Shown: piece after piece, positions 36,938 through 48,372 of the stretch | Position numbering within the stretch: position 1 is the stretch's first letter | How the letters are laid out: each line of letters starts with the position of its first letter | Assembly (NCBI GenBank): GCA_016617855.1 | Contig: JAECUM010092839.1 | Location: forward strand, 124,001 to 188,000 | Reading direction: 5' to 3' | Source: Megalonaias nervosa | Taxonomy: Eukaryota; Mollusca; Bivalvia; Unionida; Unionidae | Length of the DNA: 64,000 nucleotides | Notes under the pieces: generated by a model | The model's input: only the letters and a program-made list of their open reading frames with translations | Database searches by the model: none | Told to the model about the DNA's origin: nothing | Program-made: the position numbers and the translations under genes

Positions 36938-37313
36938 TTTTCCTTTAATGTGACTTGTGCTGTTTTTATCTTGGAAAAGCAGGTTGCGCACCAGCTTTTC
37001 CTGTTGTGTTGTATGTTTGGTTATTGAACTCCAGTTCATTCTCAGAATTAGTATTGGATAGTATTCCTTTTTATTAGCGTTCTTACTAACTGGTTTTTGG
37101 TTAATTTAGTCATTCCAAGCTTTCAGTTATTTCTAGTTGATGACATTTTTTTATTTTTTTAATTCAGTATTAAGCTTAGCATTGCTTACTTTTTTGCATT
37201 AAAACATTAGTGATTGTTTTAATTCTCTGAGACAACATCTAGGAAAGGTGAGTTCTTGCTGTTATCTTGTTAGCATAGATTTGGTCCTACAAATGCTTTT
37301 TTTTTCACATATT

Positions 37314-38495
37314 CAGTGAAACCCAAGAAAACTGAAAACCCTTGGGGACAAATTCTTTTGTTTTGAGAAATTTTTGGTTTATTGAGGTTTTTCCAGATGT
37401 GAAGAAAAATGTTTTCTTCTAAGTGCTTGTGGTGAGAGAAATGGGGGTGGGGAGAACAAGAGACTGTAATTATGACAGCATTAGTTTCTGTGTGTATGAG
37501 TGCACAAAATTAAGAAAACTTATGTATTTTTTTAATGAAGAATTCACTGAACAATATATTTTCCTTCTGAAAATCACATCCTGTCATATGAATAAATACA
37601 GTTGTCACAGAAATACCATCCCTGTCACAAGGAACATGTGAGGAATGAAATATTTGTGTAATTTTACTACAGGTCCTTTGGAATTATGAATGATATTCCA
37701 CAATGTATAAGTATTCCATATTATTCATACTGTTCACAGTTCAAGAGCCTGACTTGAAGATGTCTGTTTTTTTTCTGGTTTGTGTTAATGACTCAGTGTT
37801 TTTGTGTTGCAGCCAAATAATGCTCATCCTTAGCAGTCACAAAGTTTCTGTAATCTCGTCATAAGATCTAAAACTTCCTATATCATTGAGTGACTCTGAC
37901 ATTTAGAATACTGCTTTGTCTCCATCTTAAAGCATCAAAAGCAAGGCCACATGCCTGGTTAATAAAGCCCAGATATTTAATTAAAAAAATACAAACAAGC
38001 AAACGATCTTCTGTTGATCATGTATACCAATGAATAGCATCAAACACAATTAGATAATAGGCAAATAAACAGTCTTTCTGACATGGCTTTTCTACAAATA
38101 TTTGATTATGAATAATTTACCTTAAAAGCTGGCCCTTTTGCATGTTGCAAAGACTTGATTTGCTTAATCCGTTCTGGCACATGTGGCAGGTATTGTTTTA
38201 GCCTCATGTGCCGTTGGGGCATTTTCTAGGTCTTGGTCTAACAGATCAGCCCATTACAATACGTGATTACCATAATTATTCTGTTCCAGCATGTCTGGAA
38301 TATAGCAGATAAAATATATTTCCCAGTTTGAATTTAGTTTTGACTATGGGTTTTTAAAGCATAAAATTAAAATTTAGGATAGAAAGTTTTGTTTCCTTTT
38401 TTGGAGTTGAGAGTTTTCAGTTTACTGAGAAAAAATGATGACACTAATGAAGGGATTCAGATATACTGAGGTTTCGTTTTTGAGGAGTTTCACTG
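37314..38495. mobile_element. pogo/mariner-like DNA transposon, non-autonomous
   Basis: CAGTGAAACCCAAGAAAACT at 37314 is mirrored by the complement of TTTTGAGGAGTTTCACTG ending at 38495. A TA lies to the right; the left flank reads TT, probably mutated. Subterminal runs of AAAAC/GTTTT words are shared. An open frame of about 70 codons inside has no transposase features. Confidence 0.65.
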
Positions 38496-38854
38496 TACTT
38501 GCATAAAAGCTATTGAACAAATCTTTTCAGCATCCTTTGCAGCAATATATAAGCACAGTGTGGGTAGGTGTGACCTCAGTAAGACCCATGGGACATAACG
38601 CCCAATTTACCAATCTTGTACAGACTGTGAGAGGACAGATGATTATTCCTTTTGCAACCTATGGTCTGAGGAGGTCTGGGACCATGCAGAACACTGGTGT
38701 ACATTAAAGGAAGGAGGAAAGTTCTGTCCTTGTCTTCATCAGAAGTTTCGGGGTTTTCCTTCTCCGAGTCCCTCAGGTCTCAGAGTAGGATTACCAAAGT
38801 CTGTTTGTAGACTGTTTGGGTTAGTGGGCCCCCTCCTAAGTGAGGTAATAAACA
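38496..38854. other. non-coding DNA between transposon and GC-rich array
   Basis: Moderately GC-rich stretch; no exon or repeat could be assigned. Confidence 0.35.
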
Positions 38855-39165
38855 GATGGAGAGTGAGTTGCACCCTCCTGTTTGGAAGGAGTAGCACCCT
38901 CCCCATTCCATGAAGCAGAGAACAAGCTGAGCCCTCCCATGAGGGAGGAGCATCACACTTTCTTTTTCACAAGGACAGAGTGAGTTACGTTCTCCGGTCA
39001 GGAGAAGTAGCAACCTCTTCCATCCAGAATGGCAGAGCCATGCCCCCCCCCCACTCCCATGAGGTAGGAGCAGCACCCTCTACTTGCCAAAAGCTCAGTC
39101 AGTGCAGGCTAAAAATGAGTCATGCCCTGGCCCATAAGGGGGCAGCAGCACCTTTCAGTCCCTGT
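38855..39165. repeat. GC-rich degenerate tandem repeat, about 60-bp period
   Basis: About five units share GAGTGAGTTGCACCCTCC, a GGAAGGAGTAGCACCCTC-like block and CATGAAGCAGAG. The unit boundaries recur every 58-62 bases. The array stands out by base composition from the AT-rich surroundings. Confidence 0.65.
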
Positions 39166-41191
39166 GACCCATAGTTGGTGACAGGATCAAGCCACCTGCT
39201 AAGGGTAAAGCTTCAGTCTAAGTCCCTCAGATCTGGGAAAGGGTCTACCTACAGATTAGAGTCACCTGATCAGTTAGTCACTGGTCATGAGTCATTGGAG
39301 ACGCTACAGTATGAGGATAAGCATCAGATCAAGCCCACCCCCACCCCTTCTCTCCAGACTGTAATTTCATCACGCTGGGGATTGGGAATCAGCATCTAGT
39401 CACCAGACTGGGGAAGGGGATCAGATTGGCATCCCAGCCTTTCTGATAACTTATCTGAATCATACCTTCCTGGCCCATTAAACCTCCCACTTTGGATGCC
39501 ATTTCCATGGGAACCCAGGCTCACCTCCCAGTTAAACACTTATTACAATTCTATGGTCTTAACTAAGTATATGTAATAGAAAAGAGCTAAAAAACCCAAA
39601 AAAGTTTTGTAAAATTCAACAAATAATTTATTTCCATAGAAAACAAAGTGAAAATTTAAAAGAATCTTCAGTAATGCAAATTAAATCCCAAAATATTCAA
39701 AAAGTTGTATTGCCAGTCCTAATGCATAAAGCTCTATTTAAATTCCAGTTGTGTTCAAATTAAGATCCAGTGCTGAAGGTGTTGATGTGCCTGTAGTGGC
39801 CTGTGACATGGTGATGTGACAATAGTCTTTTAATGAATCAGAGTAATATAATCCAAGATGTTCATGTCTTAATTCACTATAATTCCAAGTTAATTGTCTC
39901 TGTCCAAGAATATTATTGAGCACTTTGTAATTCCAGAGAATAATAATTTGAATAAATAATTCTTGCTCAAATTAAATACTGAATACAACAATAAGACTGA
40001 TTCTTCCTATAGATATTGAAGCAAGACTGAATAATTTTTAGATAAAATATAAAGCCCTCTACATGACCTAGGTCATAATTTGCATTTTCTGGAAATACTC
40101 TGACTTAATGGAATTTTCCATTTTAGAACAATCTATTACTAAAATTATAATATAGAATGTGGTAAACAACAGGTGGGCTAGGTATTTTTGTAGGGGAGTT
40201 CCATTAACCATGACCCTGACCCAAATAAATATGTTTACTTCAAATATTTAACCCACACTCAGAGAGAAAATATTGGCTATGTATAATTTGTTCACCAAAA
40301 TAAAAACATCATCAATGTCTCTAGTCAGGAACACTGAACTTGATTTTGGAGAAGGTCAAGCACAAAATACAATTATCCATATGATGAATTAAAAAAAAAA
40401 TAACAAACAATACAAATTAAATATACATAACACACTGGAAACTTTAGATTAAAAAAAGTTAGATCACTAGTAATTGTAGCCTCACATGATGATCAATTTC
40501 AGCAGCCTGGTTCAGCCACCTGAAGGAGGAATCTGTGTTGACAATTGTATGTCATCATATTTGTTGGAAGCAGTGGCAAAACATTTAGGCATGCATTTTC
40601 TGACCTTGTCGGAAGAGCTTCTCCACCTCTGCAAGGATGTTGCTCTGGTCGTATCCAAGGTGTGACTAGAGCACAATAAGAACCATGTCAGGCTGATTCA
40701 CTGGAGGCTGATACTCTTTTTGGATTGCTCATTCCATTTGTGGTTTTTCAGGATCTCAGAGACCCACACTGTTCATCAGCAAAGTTCTTTAAAGCCATGC
40801 AGCTCCAGTCATAGAAAGAACTTAATTTCAATGCTCCCCACAGCACTCCGGCCACAGAAGGGTACACTGCATGTTTGCAGGCTCTTCCCCCTTTCCTGAC
40901 AACATGAGTAGACAGCCCTAGAGACTTGCTCCCTCTCCTGCAGAACATGCTTCTTCCATTGGTTCCAGGTGCCAGGCAAAACCTCTTTTCAGAGGCTTGG
41001 TTTGGCATTACAGTTGATGTTTGGGTCCTTTCTAACTTAATAGGTGGGTACTGACTTCAGTTTTAGAATCTCTCCTTTAGTAAGTTTCCCCATGTTGTTT
41101 GACTTGTTGACTCAAGTATGATTAAATGAAGAGTTGCACTCCCTTCAGAAGGGTGCAGCAGAGAGGGTATTCAGTCACCAAAGTAGTAAAG
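39166..41191. other. unassigned DNA
   Basis: The segment 39170-39540 keeps the GC-rich character of the array before it. A minus-strand open frame of 86 codons at 40748-41008 is cysteine-rich but matches no family. The segment 40480-41060 is again GC-richer than its flanks and may be a diverged mobile element. Confidence 0.3.
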
Positions 41192-41601
41192 GAAGATGAG
41201 GATCCTAAGCCAAAAGAGGTTTTTAGACCAGAACTCCAAAACAAATATATTATAATATTTTTGTCATCCCTTTAGGACCTACTGGATTAACTTTTTTGGT
41301 GATAAAATATTTTTTTTTTATATTTGAGAAGATGATGATCCTAAACCAAAAGAGGATCCTAGATCAGAAACCCCCCTCCCCAATTTGGAGAGGTGGAAAG
41401 ATGTTCCCTGGCATAGCACCTAATATAATAAGCGATTGTATTAAAAAAGTTGGTCATCATTTATCAGTCAAATAAGGATCAGTATGGTTATTCACAACTG
41501 AAAATGATAAGCGAATAAGAGGTTGGACTGATGATCCAATGACATTTATTGACAACATGGTTGATGCTTTATTTGATAATGATATTTCCAAACTAAAATA
41601 A
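41192..41601 (+). pseudogene. coding remnant with a duplicated acidic segment
   Basis: Two copies of a block reading EDEDPKPKE / EDDDPKPKE start at 41192 and 41328. Downstream, a frame from 41401 to the stop at 41599 reads well except for one in-frame TAA at 41473: it continues GSVWLFTTENDKRIRGWTDD and MTFIDNMVDALFDNDI. The amino-acid composition looks like real protein, not chance, but no family is recognised. It lies just left of the Polinton and could be a remnant of its left part or of another virus-like element. Confidence 0.45.
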
Positions 41602-41739
41602 CAAAAAATAAACAACAGCAGTGATGATCAGTCACCATTCCACGGGGTCCCTTTATCACCACTAAAGCCTTTTACCATCAGGTCCTAAGAGTCCTACATT
41701 AATTTCTCCTTTTATTTTTATCAGTATGGCACTCTTTCA

Positions 41740-42158
41740 TTTGGTTAAGGTCTCTCTTATGGCCCACAGGCACCTTATGAGGCTTTTTCATCCAGCGAAC
41801 ATTCTTTCTGAATGTTCTTATTAGGTATATATTGCCCCTTCAGTGAGGTCACAAGATTATGAACTCACGTCACCCTGCTGTTTATTTTTGAGGGGTTCCA
41901 ATTTTCATAGACATAATCGTCTAGGTATTTAGATTTCGTGTACACCTCCCCCAAAATCAAACCCCCGGGATGAGTGCAAAACAACACCCACCACGTTGTT
42001 CAATGTGGTGAGATGTACATGAAATCCTTTTAGGGCTGGAACCCCCCATCCTTTATAAAAATTGACATTCCAGAGTCTACCCGTCGATTACGTCTGTTAC
42101 AGGAACCGAACCTAGGGCGTCAGTATGAGAATCCAACATTCTAACACTGAGCCATGAA
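41740..42158 (-). mobile_element. tRNA-headed SINE, different family
   Basis: On the minus strand the head from about 42154 reads ATGGCTCAGTGTTAGAATGT (A-box-like) and GGTTCGGTTCC (B box, complement of 42102-42112). The body extends leftwards for a few hundred bases without a clear end. It belongs to a family distinct from the copies at 15938 and 36645. Confidence 0.55.
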
Positions 42159-42337
42159 ATTCAGTTATAAATATATGTTCAAAAAATTATTATATAGTTA
42201 CCTAACAAGAAATTTCTATAAGTGATTAGCATTACATTTTTTTTTATTTTAAAAAACGTTATCATAAAATTTTAGTGAAATCTAGATTTTATACATCTGC
42301 TCTGGTTAAAAATATTACAGTCTAAAGTATATAAAAC

Positions 42338-42586
42338 GAAATCATTGATATAGCGCCTTATTACAGACAGATTTACAGGCAGTCTGAAAATCGATATGTG
42401 CTCTATTTCCGCCTTTGTATTGTCCCAAACTACCTCAGCAAATCAATACGGAACACCTGTTTCACTATGGCCTTATATATAAACATATTATTTCTCATTC
42501 TAAGGTTATAAAATTACTATATTATTTCATACCAGATGATTTTCATTGATACAGCGCCTTACAGACAGACAGTCTGGAAATTGACA
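42338..42586. repeat. pair of imperfect about 50-bp direct repeats near the left end
   Basis: ATCATTGATATAGCGCCTTA...CAGACAG...CAGTCTG at about 42341-42390 recurs as TTCATTGATACAGCGCCTTACAGACAG...CAGTCTGG at 42542-42578. They may be subterminal repeats of the Polinton; the matching right end is absent. Confidence 0.7.
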
Positions 42587-42695
42587 AATGCTTTGAATAG
42601 CTATACTATATATTATGTCTGATAAGCACAGATGATTTATACTAGCTGGAAGACAGTATTATCTCCCTTTAAAAACATAAATAAGACAGACAGAG

Positions 42696-43145
42696 TTATA
42701 TTTCTTCGCCAATAAGTAATGTTTCGACATTTGCTATTAAAAATAATTTATCGTCATGCTTGTACAAATAAAATTTAATTCTTCTGCTTACTTTTCGATG
42801 ACATTCAAATAGCTCGTTCATTGCTATCTTATTAAGAAGATACTTACTACCTTTTACAAAAACTTTTGACCGGTCTAAGTCGATATTAATTTTTGTGTAT
42901 TGTTTCTGGCTGATCAGATCATGAAAATTATTGTATTTCAGCATAAGTTCGTCACATAATTTTTCAGGATAATCAAAATATTTACTGTCATCTGATTTGA
43001 TAAGCGAGAGTTTAATTCTATCAAATTTACTAAAACAGATACCTGAAATTTCATCATTAAATTCAAATGGTAATTGCTGGTCATCAATCATCAATTTTTT
43101 TATTTTGCTATTAACTCCATCAGCTAATGTTAAATTTTCGAACAT
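42696..43145 (-). CDS. Polinton small ORF, unknown function
   Basis: An intact 149-codon frame begins with ATG and lies downstream of the PolB gene with a 22-base gap. It encodes a lysine- and aspartate-rich protein without signal peptide or membrane segment and with only two cysteines. I do not recognise a family. Its position at the left end next to PolB is where Polintons often keep a lineage-specific ORF. Its open frame contrasts with the broken PolB beside it, but 450 bases can remain open by chance in a young pseudogene. Confidence 0.6.
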   Translation of the reverse strand: MFENLTLADGVNSKIKKLMIDDQQLPFEFNDEISGICFSKFDRIKLSLIKSDDSKYFDYPEKLCDELMLKYNNFHDLISQKQYTKINIDLDRSKVFVKGSKYLLNKIAMNELFECHRKVSRRIKFYLYKHDDKLFLIANVETLLIGEEI

Positions 43146-43167
43146 TATTTCTAAAGTTTAGACAAAA

Positions 43168-46100
43168 TTAATTAAAGATGTCACTGCTGGTACTGGCATA
43201 ATGTCCAATAGCTAGTGTATTAATACCATCCTCACAGTATCTCTTGTCATCAAAATTGCTTAGTCCACGTTTTATAATTGTATCTGTTTCAAGTTTGTGA
43301 TGATTTGTTCTGATAACATTTGTTTTGATAAAGCTGACATTATTGTTTAGTGCTGTTTTAAAGTCATCAAATTTCATACATTTTTTTTACGTACCCACGA
43401 GGAATACCTTTTGCTTTTTTTGTCAGTTTATTGTCATTTAAAATTACAGCATACATTTTACTTCTTAACCCGACAAATTCCCTAACTGGCACAAACATAA
43501 ATTCATCTTTCATGTTGCCAATAACTTTTTTATTTGCATCATCATGAAATCCACTACTTTCTGGATAATCTGATAAATCAAATAATCATGATGTTTATAA
43601 ATATCTTGATAGACATCTTCACATTTTATATTATTAACTAGTGAGTCTGTATCAGTAAATAGCAACTCCGAATCTGGCCACTGCTTTTTGGTAAAATTAT
43701 AGTGAAAAATCATACATCAGCCACTTTGATATATCAAGTACAGCTGCACCAACATAAATTGGTTTATTTAACTTTAAATTTGTCTTTCGTCATTGTATAG
43801 CAACAAGATTTTCATTTAATATTTTCATACTGACAAAACCGTCATCATTAACTAATTTATTTCTGCGATTTATATCATTTTCAATCTCAATATTTACTGG
43901 CCATCTGATATTCTCCATTGTCTTACTGAACACCGAGTTGTTCATTAACTTGAAAAAGTTTTTCTCAAAGTTGGTCTTAGCAATAGCACGACGTTTTGTA
44001 TTTTAGTCAATATAATTTGACATCCATCTCGATTGATTAAATTTTAGTATGCGATGGACTTTTCTCAGAATTAATCCAGCATCTACTGCTTGTTTTAAAT
44101 TTTTGTAATGTATCATGTAATTTCTTTTATTTAGCAAATTTGGAACTAGCTTATTAACAATAGAATTTTTTGCTGTCACTGATCGTTGTTCAGAAGATAA
44201 TAAACTTTAATCTATCATCATAGATTCTGCACAGAATGGGTAGTCGTTATGTAGATCATGTAACGAACTAGGATAATCTAGATCAACTTCAACAAAGTAT
44301 GAAATATCTTTTGGCAAATCTTTTTCAGTTTCTTTAAGAAATTGATCTGGAGTTGTCCAATGAAATCCACTGCACGGCATTGGCTCTGACATTGCATATC
44401 CATGCAGATTCACACAGTCTAGATAAATAATATAATTTGATGGGAGATTTTTATCATACTTTTTCAGATATTTATTATTAGATATCGCATATTTTTTTGT
44501 TATAACGCTAATTCCGCCTCTGATATTTTTTTCAATAAAATTAAACATATCAACATCTGTCAAGAGATCCAATTCTATCTTGTTTTTAGTAGAGCGTCCC
44601 ATGACAAACCTGGAGCAGAATAATACCAGCAGGGATCTAATCCATAATTTTTATGACTAACTCGACGAAAACTTTCAGAAACATCTGCTAGTAGTGATAC
44701 ATCTGTTTTCAAATATAAATCATGATAATCACCAAATGATTTACAACTAAATTTATTCCAAATCTCTTGTGCATATTTGTACTCGTTGTCTGTAATATTT
44801 TCATTTTTGAGTTGCGAGTAAAATTTATCTTTATCAGGAAGAGAAGTTTCATTAAATCTGCTCCAATCGTCAAGGTGTTCGTACGGAAAGATACCTTTTT
44901 TTGTCAGATCGACATAGGTTTCACCAAAGCAACTTTTTAGATTAGCAAAACTACTACAACCTTTTACAAGCTCATCTAATGGTGCTGCCATAAATTGCAG
45001 ACTGTCAGTAAAACGTAATTTACCGAGCATGACTGACATATACTTTTCAAAATTGTTTGGGATACATTTTATTGTATTATTTAATTTTAGTTTAGATTTA
45101 ATTTCTTCATTGCCAAAAGCTTCTACAATGATATGACTGTCATAGCCACAAAAGTTATGTAAAACTACAGGAATAAAATCTGGAGCATGAAATTTTAAAT
45201 TGCAACTGTTATGAGCTGCTCCTCGATACTGACCAGTCAGATGACAGTGATCACGCACTTTATCACCTGAACTTTGTTCAGGCAACAACTTCTCGCAGAT
45301 ATGACAATTAACTGCATTATCAAAATCAAGTTGTTGTTTGGATGTTATTTTCATTGGAGCTGTTTTGAATAATCTGTTAGAGATCTTATTAACTTCGTTT
45401 ATTAAATTTTTTAGTACCATACGGCCGGACTTTCAGACTCACCATTTTTACATCTGTATAACTTTACTTGACCTGAAAAATTATCGTTAGCACAACAAAC
45501 TATTTTATAAGCTGCTCGACAAGGGACATGTTGCTCTACTTTTCTTGTACTTGATTTATTTGGATTATTTTCTGCACTGACCACAGGAACAAGTAGACAC
45601 TTAAAATCAGCATAAATTACAAAAGGAATACTTAGCTTATAATCATACTTTTTAAATTTTAACATTTTTTCTTTCATTCCTGGCATGGTTATTCTTTGAA
45701 CGTTGACACAGTATTTGAGATGTTCTTGCAGTTTTTCATCTTTAGAAAAACCTTGTAAACATCTGTAACAGAAATATTTCTTATTTTTATTTTTATTATG
45801 TCTGCCAACTAGTCCACTAAAGTTTTTTATAAAGCAATAATGTCCTTCATAAAATAATAAATTTATTGTCTTTTGTGTAGCATTTTCTGAAATATATCTT
45901 GGATAAACATTTTCTTTTTCATCTAGTCTGAAAACATTTACTGAATATTATTTTGTTTTTCAAATTTTGGTATTTGATTTTCTGCTACAGGAAAAGTGAT
46001 TCCACTAAAATTTAGCTTGTCTTTGTACAGCAAATATTTTTCAACCCGATCGCTGTGGTCACTCTGAGGATGTCTAGCAGATAAAATTGCCCAACAAAAA

Positions 46101-46655
46101 CGTATTCATCATTATTTCTGACATTTATACAACATTTTTTTGTTTTTAATTTTTTGAGGGAGATCAACGTAAGAACTACCACGAAGTACGTTATATTTCA
46201 TTATGTGAAATAAAACTTCTTTTATTATTTCAAATTTTCAACCTGATCCTGATGCAGTAAATTCCTCCAAATTTTTATTTATTTCTTGGTGTATTTCATC
46301 TGCAACAGAGGAAATATTTGTTCCAGTTAATATTTTTCGTGATACAGCTGATAGATATGGTTCTGAAATTTCGCTGTCGAAACTTGTATTTTCAAAAATT
46401 ATGTCAATATCTTTTTCGATTACATGTAATTTTGATAAAATCATATGATATGGTACTATTAGTTTGATACTTTTGTGAGCTGCAAGTTCTTTTGATATAA
46501 TTGGTTGTAAAAGATGAAGTAAATTTGTGGAGTTAAAATTTGCTAAAACATTTTGATTATCAAATTTGTAACTGTTGTCGTAGCCGGAAAATGCTGTAGC
46601 AATTTTTTTTTGCTTTTATGAGACCTTTTTTAGCGGTACCTTGCAATTTTAGCAT
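43168..46655 (-). pseudogene. polB: protein-primed family B DNA polymerase (PolB), broken
   Basis: From an ATG at 46653-46655 the gene runs about 1160 codons, normal for Polinton PolB. Blocks in order: an N-terminal domain ending in GSG followed by TGA; the exonuclease box YADFKCLL, where the usual Glu is Lys; a Cys/His module (CHICEKLL ... DHCHLTGQYRGAAHNSC); GLSWDALL; palm motif A in YLDCVNLHGYAMS; KLMNNSVFSKTMEN (motif B); and FTDTDSL (motif C). The enzyme would copy the element from a protein primer. At least ten lesions are visible: frameshifts near 46615, 45950, 45420, 44585, 43730, 43565 and 43395, and stops near 46235, 46115, 44209, 44005 and 43795. Polymerase catalytic aspartates are kept, but no full protein can be made. 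Confidence 0.9.
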
Positions 46656-46733
46656 TATATTATATATAGCATTTTTATATTTAATTGATTTTTACGTATT
46701 TTTCAATTAGAGATATAAAATGATTATAGTATA

Positions 46734-47555
46734 ATGTCAGAAATTCTGAGATACATTCAATTGACAGCAGAGGAGCAAGAAACTTATCATGTTCACCCAA
46801 AGTATAACTTATATACAGCAAATGCACTTGGTTCGGTTATTCACATAAAATACCAAAAACCTTTCGGTAAAACAACATCAGCTGGAATTAAAATAAGTGT
46901 CAAATGTGATAATACAAATAGAATTGAAATGTTTAGAAAAGATTTTATTTATACTTTGTTCTGTGGAGGAATTCCAGCTGGACAAAGAGTTTACAGAGTA
47001 AACGGTGCAATTACTGATGATAATACTGAAAATTTATCTTTACAAAACAAATTTCAACCTTATCCAAAGTTTGATTTATACGAGGCCAACGATCGCGGAA
47101 TTATTAGACATAGAAAAACAAAAAAAGTTATTGGAAATTTGAATGAAAATGGTTATTTAATGGTAACTGTCAGAGGAGCAAAAACAGATTTTGTTGTTTA
47201 TTACAGTCACCACTTTATTTATGAAACTTTTAATGGACCAATACCTGATGGTTTTGTTATAGACCATATTAACAAAATTAAAACAGATAATAGAATTGAA
47301 AATTTAGAGCTAGTTACATCTCAAGAAAATACTAGATGTGGATCAGGTGGTGTTAATAATTTTAAAAACCCTAAAAGATCAATTGTTTCAATAAATCTTG
47401 AAACTGGAGAAGAAATGAAATTGAAATCAATGACAACTGCTGGGAAATGTCATAAAATTAATACAGCAAGAATAATGGATGTAGTTGATGGTAAAAGAAG
47501 ATCAGCAACATCAGCGTCAACATTTGATAGATTTAGTTTCAAATATGACGATTAA
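46734..47555 (+). CDS. HNH endonuclease with duplicated module, intact
   Basis: An uninterrupted 273-codon gene runs divergently from PolB, with 78 bases between the starts. Residues about 108-201 form an HNH_3-type homing-endonuclease domain with IDHIN at 176-180 and N186 and N190. Residues about 20-104 are a second, related copy in which the D177-H178 pair is replaced by Y87-R88, so only the C-terminal copy should cut. Residues about 213-270 (ISINLETGEEMKLKS..., RIMDVVDGKRRS) look like a NUMOD1-type DNA-binding tail. Such genes are usually mobile intron or free-standing homing endonucleases of large DNA viruses and phages. Being open in a badly decayed element is notable. Confidence 0.85.
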   Translation: MSEILRYIQLTAEEQETYHVHPKYNLYTANALGSVIHIKYQKPFGKTTSAGIKISVKCDNTNRIEMFRKDFIYTLFCGGIPAGQRVYRVNGAITDDNTENLSLQNKFQPYPKFDLYEANDRGIIRHRKTKKVIGNLNENGYLMVTVRGAKTDFVVYYSHHFIYETFNGPIPDGFVIDHINKIKTDNRIENLELVTSQENTRCGSGGVNNFKNPKRSIVSINLETGEEMKLKSMTTAGKCHKINTARIMDVVDGKRRSATSASTFDRFSFKYDD

Positions 47556-47835
47556 TTATGTTTCTTAATTCAGTTTTGGTAAGGCAACTGTGGGCGAACA
47601 TTAAAATATCATCGCGATCAAATTTTAGTGTTATAAATGCACTATTATCAAGTTAATTTTTTTCTGCTACTGTTAGGAGAATTTTATCAGATTCGCCTTG
47701 CATTACAATAACATAAACAGAATAAACACTATATCCTGACAAACATTTTCATACTGCCTCGGCTAGTTCTTTATAATTTAATATATCAACTTTTTGATGA
47801 TATTTTACATCAGGAGAATTTGTTTTGCTAGTCAT
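47539..47835 (-). pseudogene. Polinton small ORF, 98 codons, two stops
   Basis: An ATG at 47833-47835 opens a frame that keeps its phase to a final TGA at 47539, with one internal TGA and one internal TAA. It reads MTSKTNSPDVKYHQKVDI at the start and LKFDRDDILMFAHS near the end. The product is unknown. Its 3' end overlaps the end of the HNH gene by 17 bases, tail to tail, and its start lies 36 bases from the start of the plus-strand ORF at 47872, so the two share a divergent promoter space. Confidence 0.5.
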
Positions 47836-47871
47836 CTTATTATTATAAATTAGATAGAAATATATTATAAT

Positions 47872-48204
47872 ATGTCCTTAATGAAACAACTTGCTGATAT
47901 ATATGCCTCTAGTAATACAATCACTAACAATAAAATCATCAACGACAATTTTATACCAAAATGTAACATTATCTCAGATAAATCTGTTGGTTATAGTGAA
48001 GATGATATTTTGTACAACAACGACGATGATGATGAAGTTGTTGACATCAACAACTTTGTTGTTAGTAAAAAAAATTACAGTAGATCGACAACTGGACAAT
48101 ATAATGTTAAGTATCATATCGCTAAAAAAGTAATAAAATTTAATTTTACTATTACTGAGCAACAAATATTTTGGCAACATATAAAACCTTTTTTAAATCT
48201 ATAA
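47872..48204 (+). CDS. Polinton small acidic ORF, unknown
   Basis: An intact 110-codon frame encodes a protein with an acidic run (DDDDEVVD at about 50-58) followed by a short basic, beta-prone C-terminus (VKYHIAKKVIKFNF). No domain recognised. It converges on the integrase gene. The acidic tract with flanking Asn/Ser is typical of disordered viral regulatory or tegument-type small proteins, but this is no basis for a function. Confidence 0.5.
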   Translation: MSLMKQLADIYASSNTITNNKIINDNFIPKCNIISDKSVGYSEDDILYNNDDDDEVVDINNFVVSKKNYSRSTTGQYNVKYHIAKKVIKFNFTITEQQIFWQHIKPFLNL

Positions 48205-48372
48205 ATAACTGGCCAGTTAAGAAATATAAAATAGGATTTTATTTTTGTTAAAATATTTAATTTGATGCCAGTTGATAATTCAAGAAAATTACATTTAATT
48301 TCATTGTGTAGACCAGTCAAATGTAAATCTGTACTGACGAAGTATGAACAAATTTATTATAACATTATTCGA

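Noticed and set aside
40748..41008. 86-codon Cys-rich minus-strand open frame
   Set aside because: No family match; region looks like a diverged repeat.
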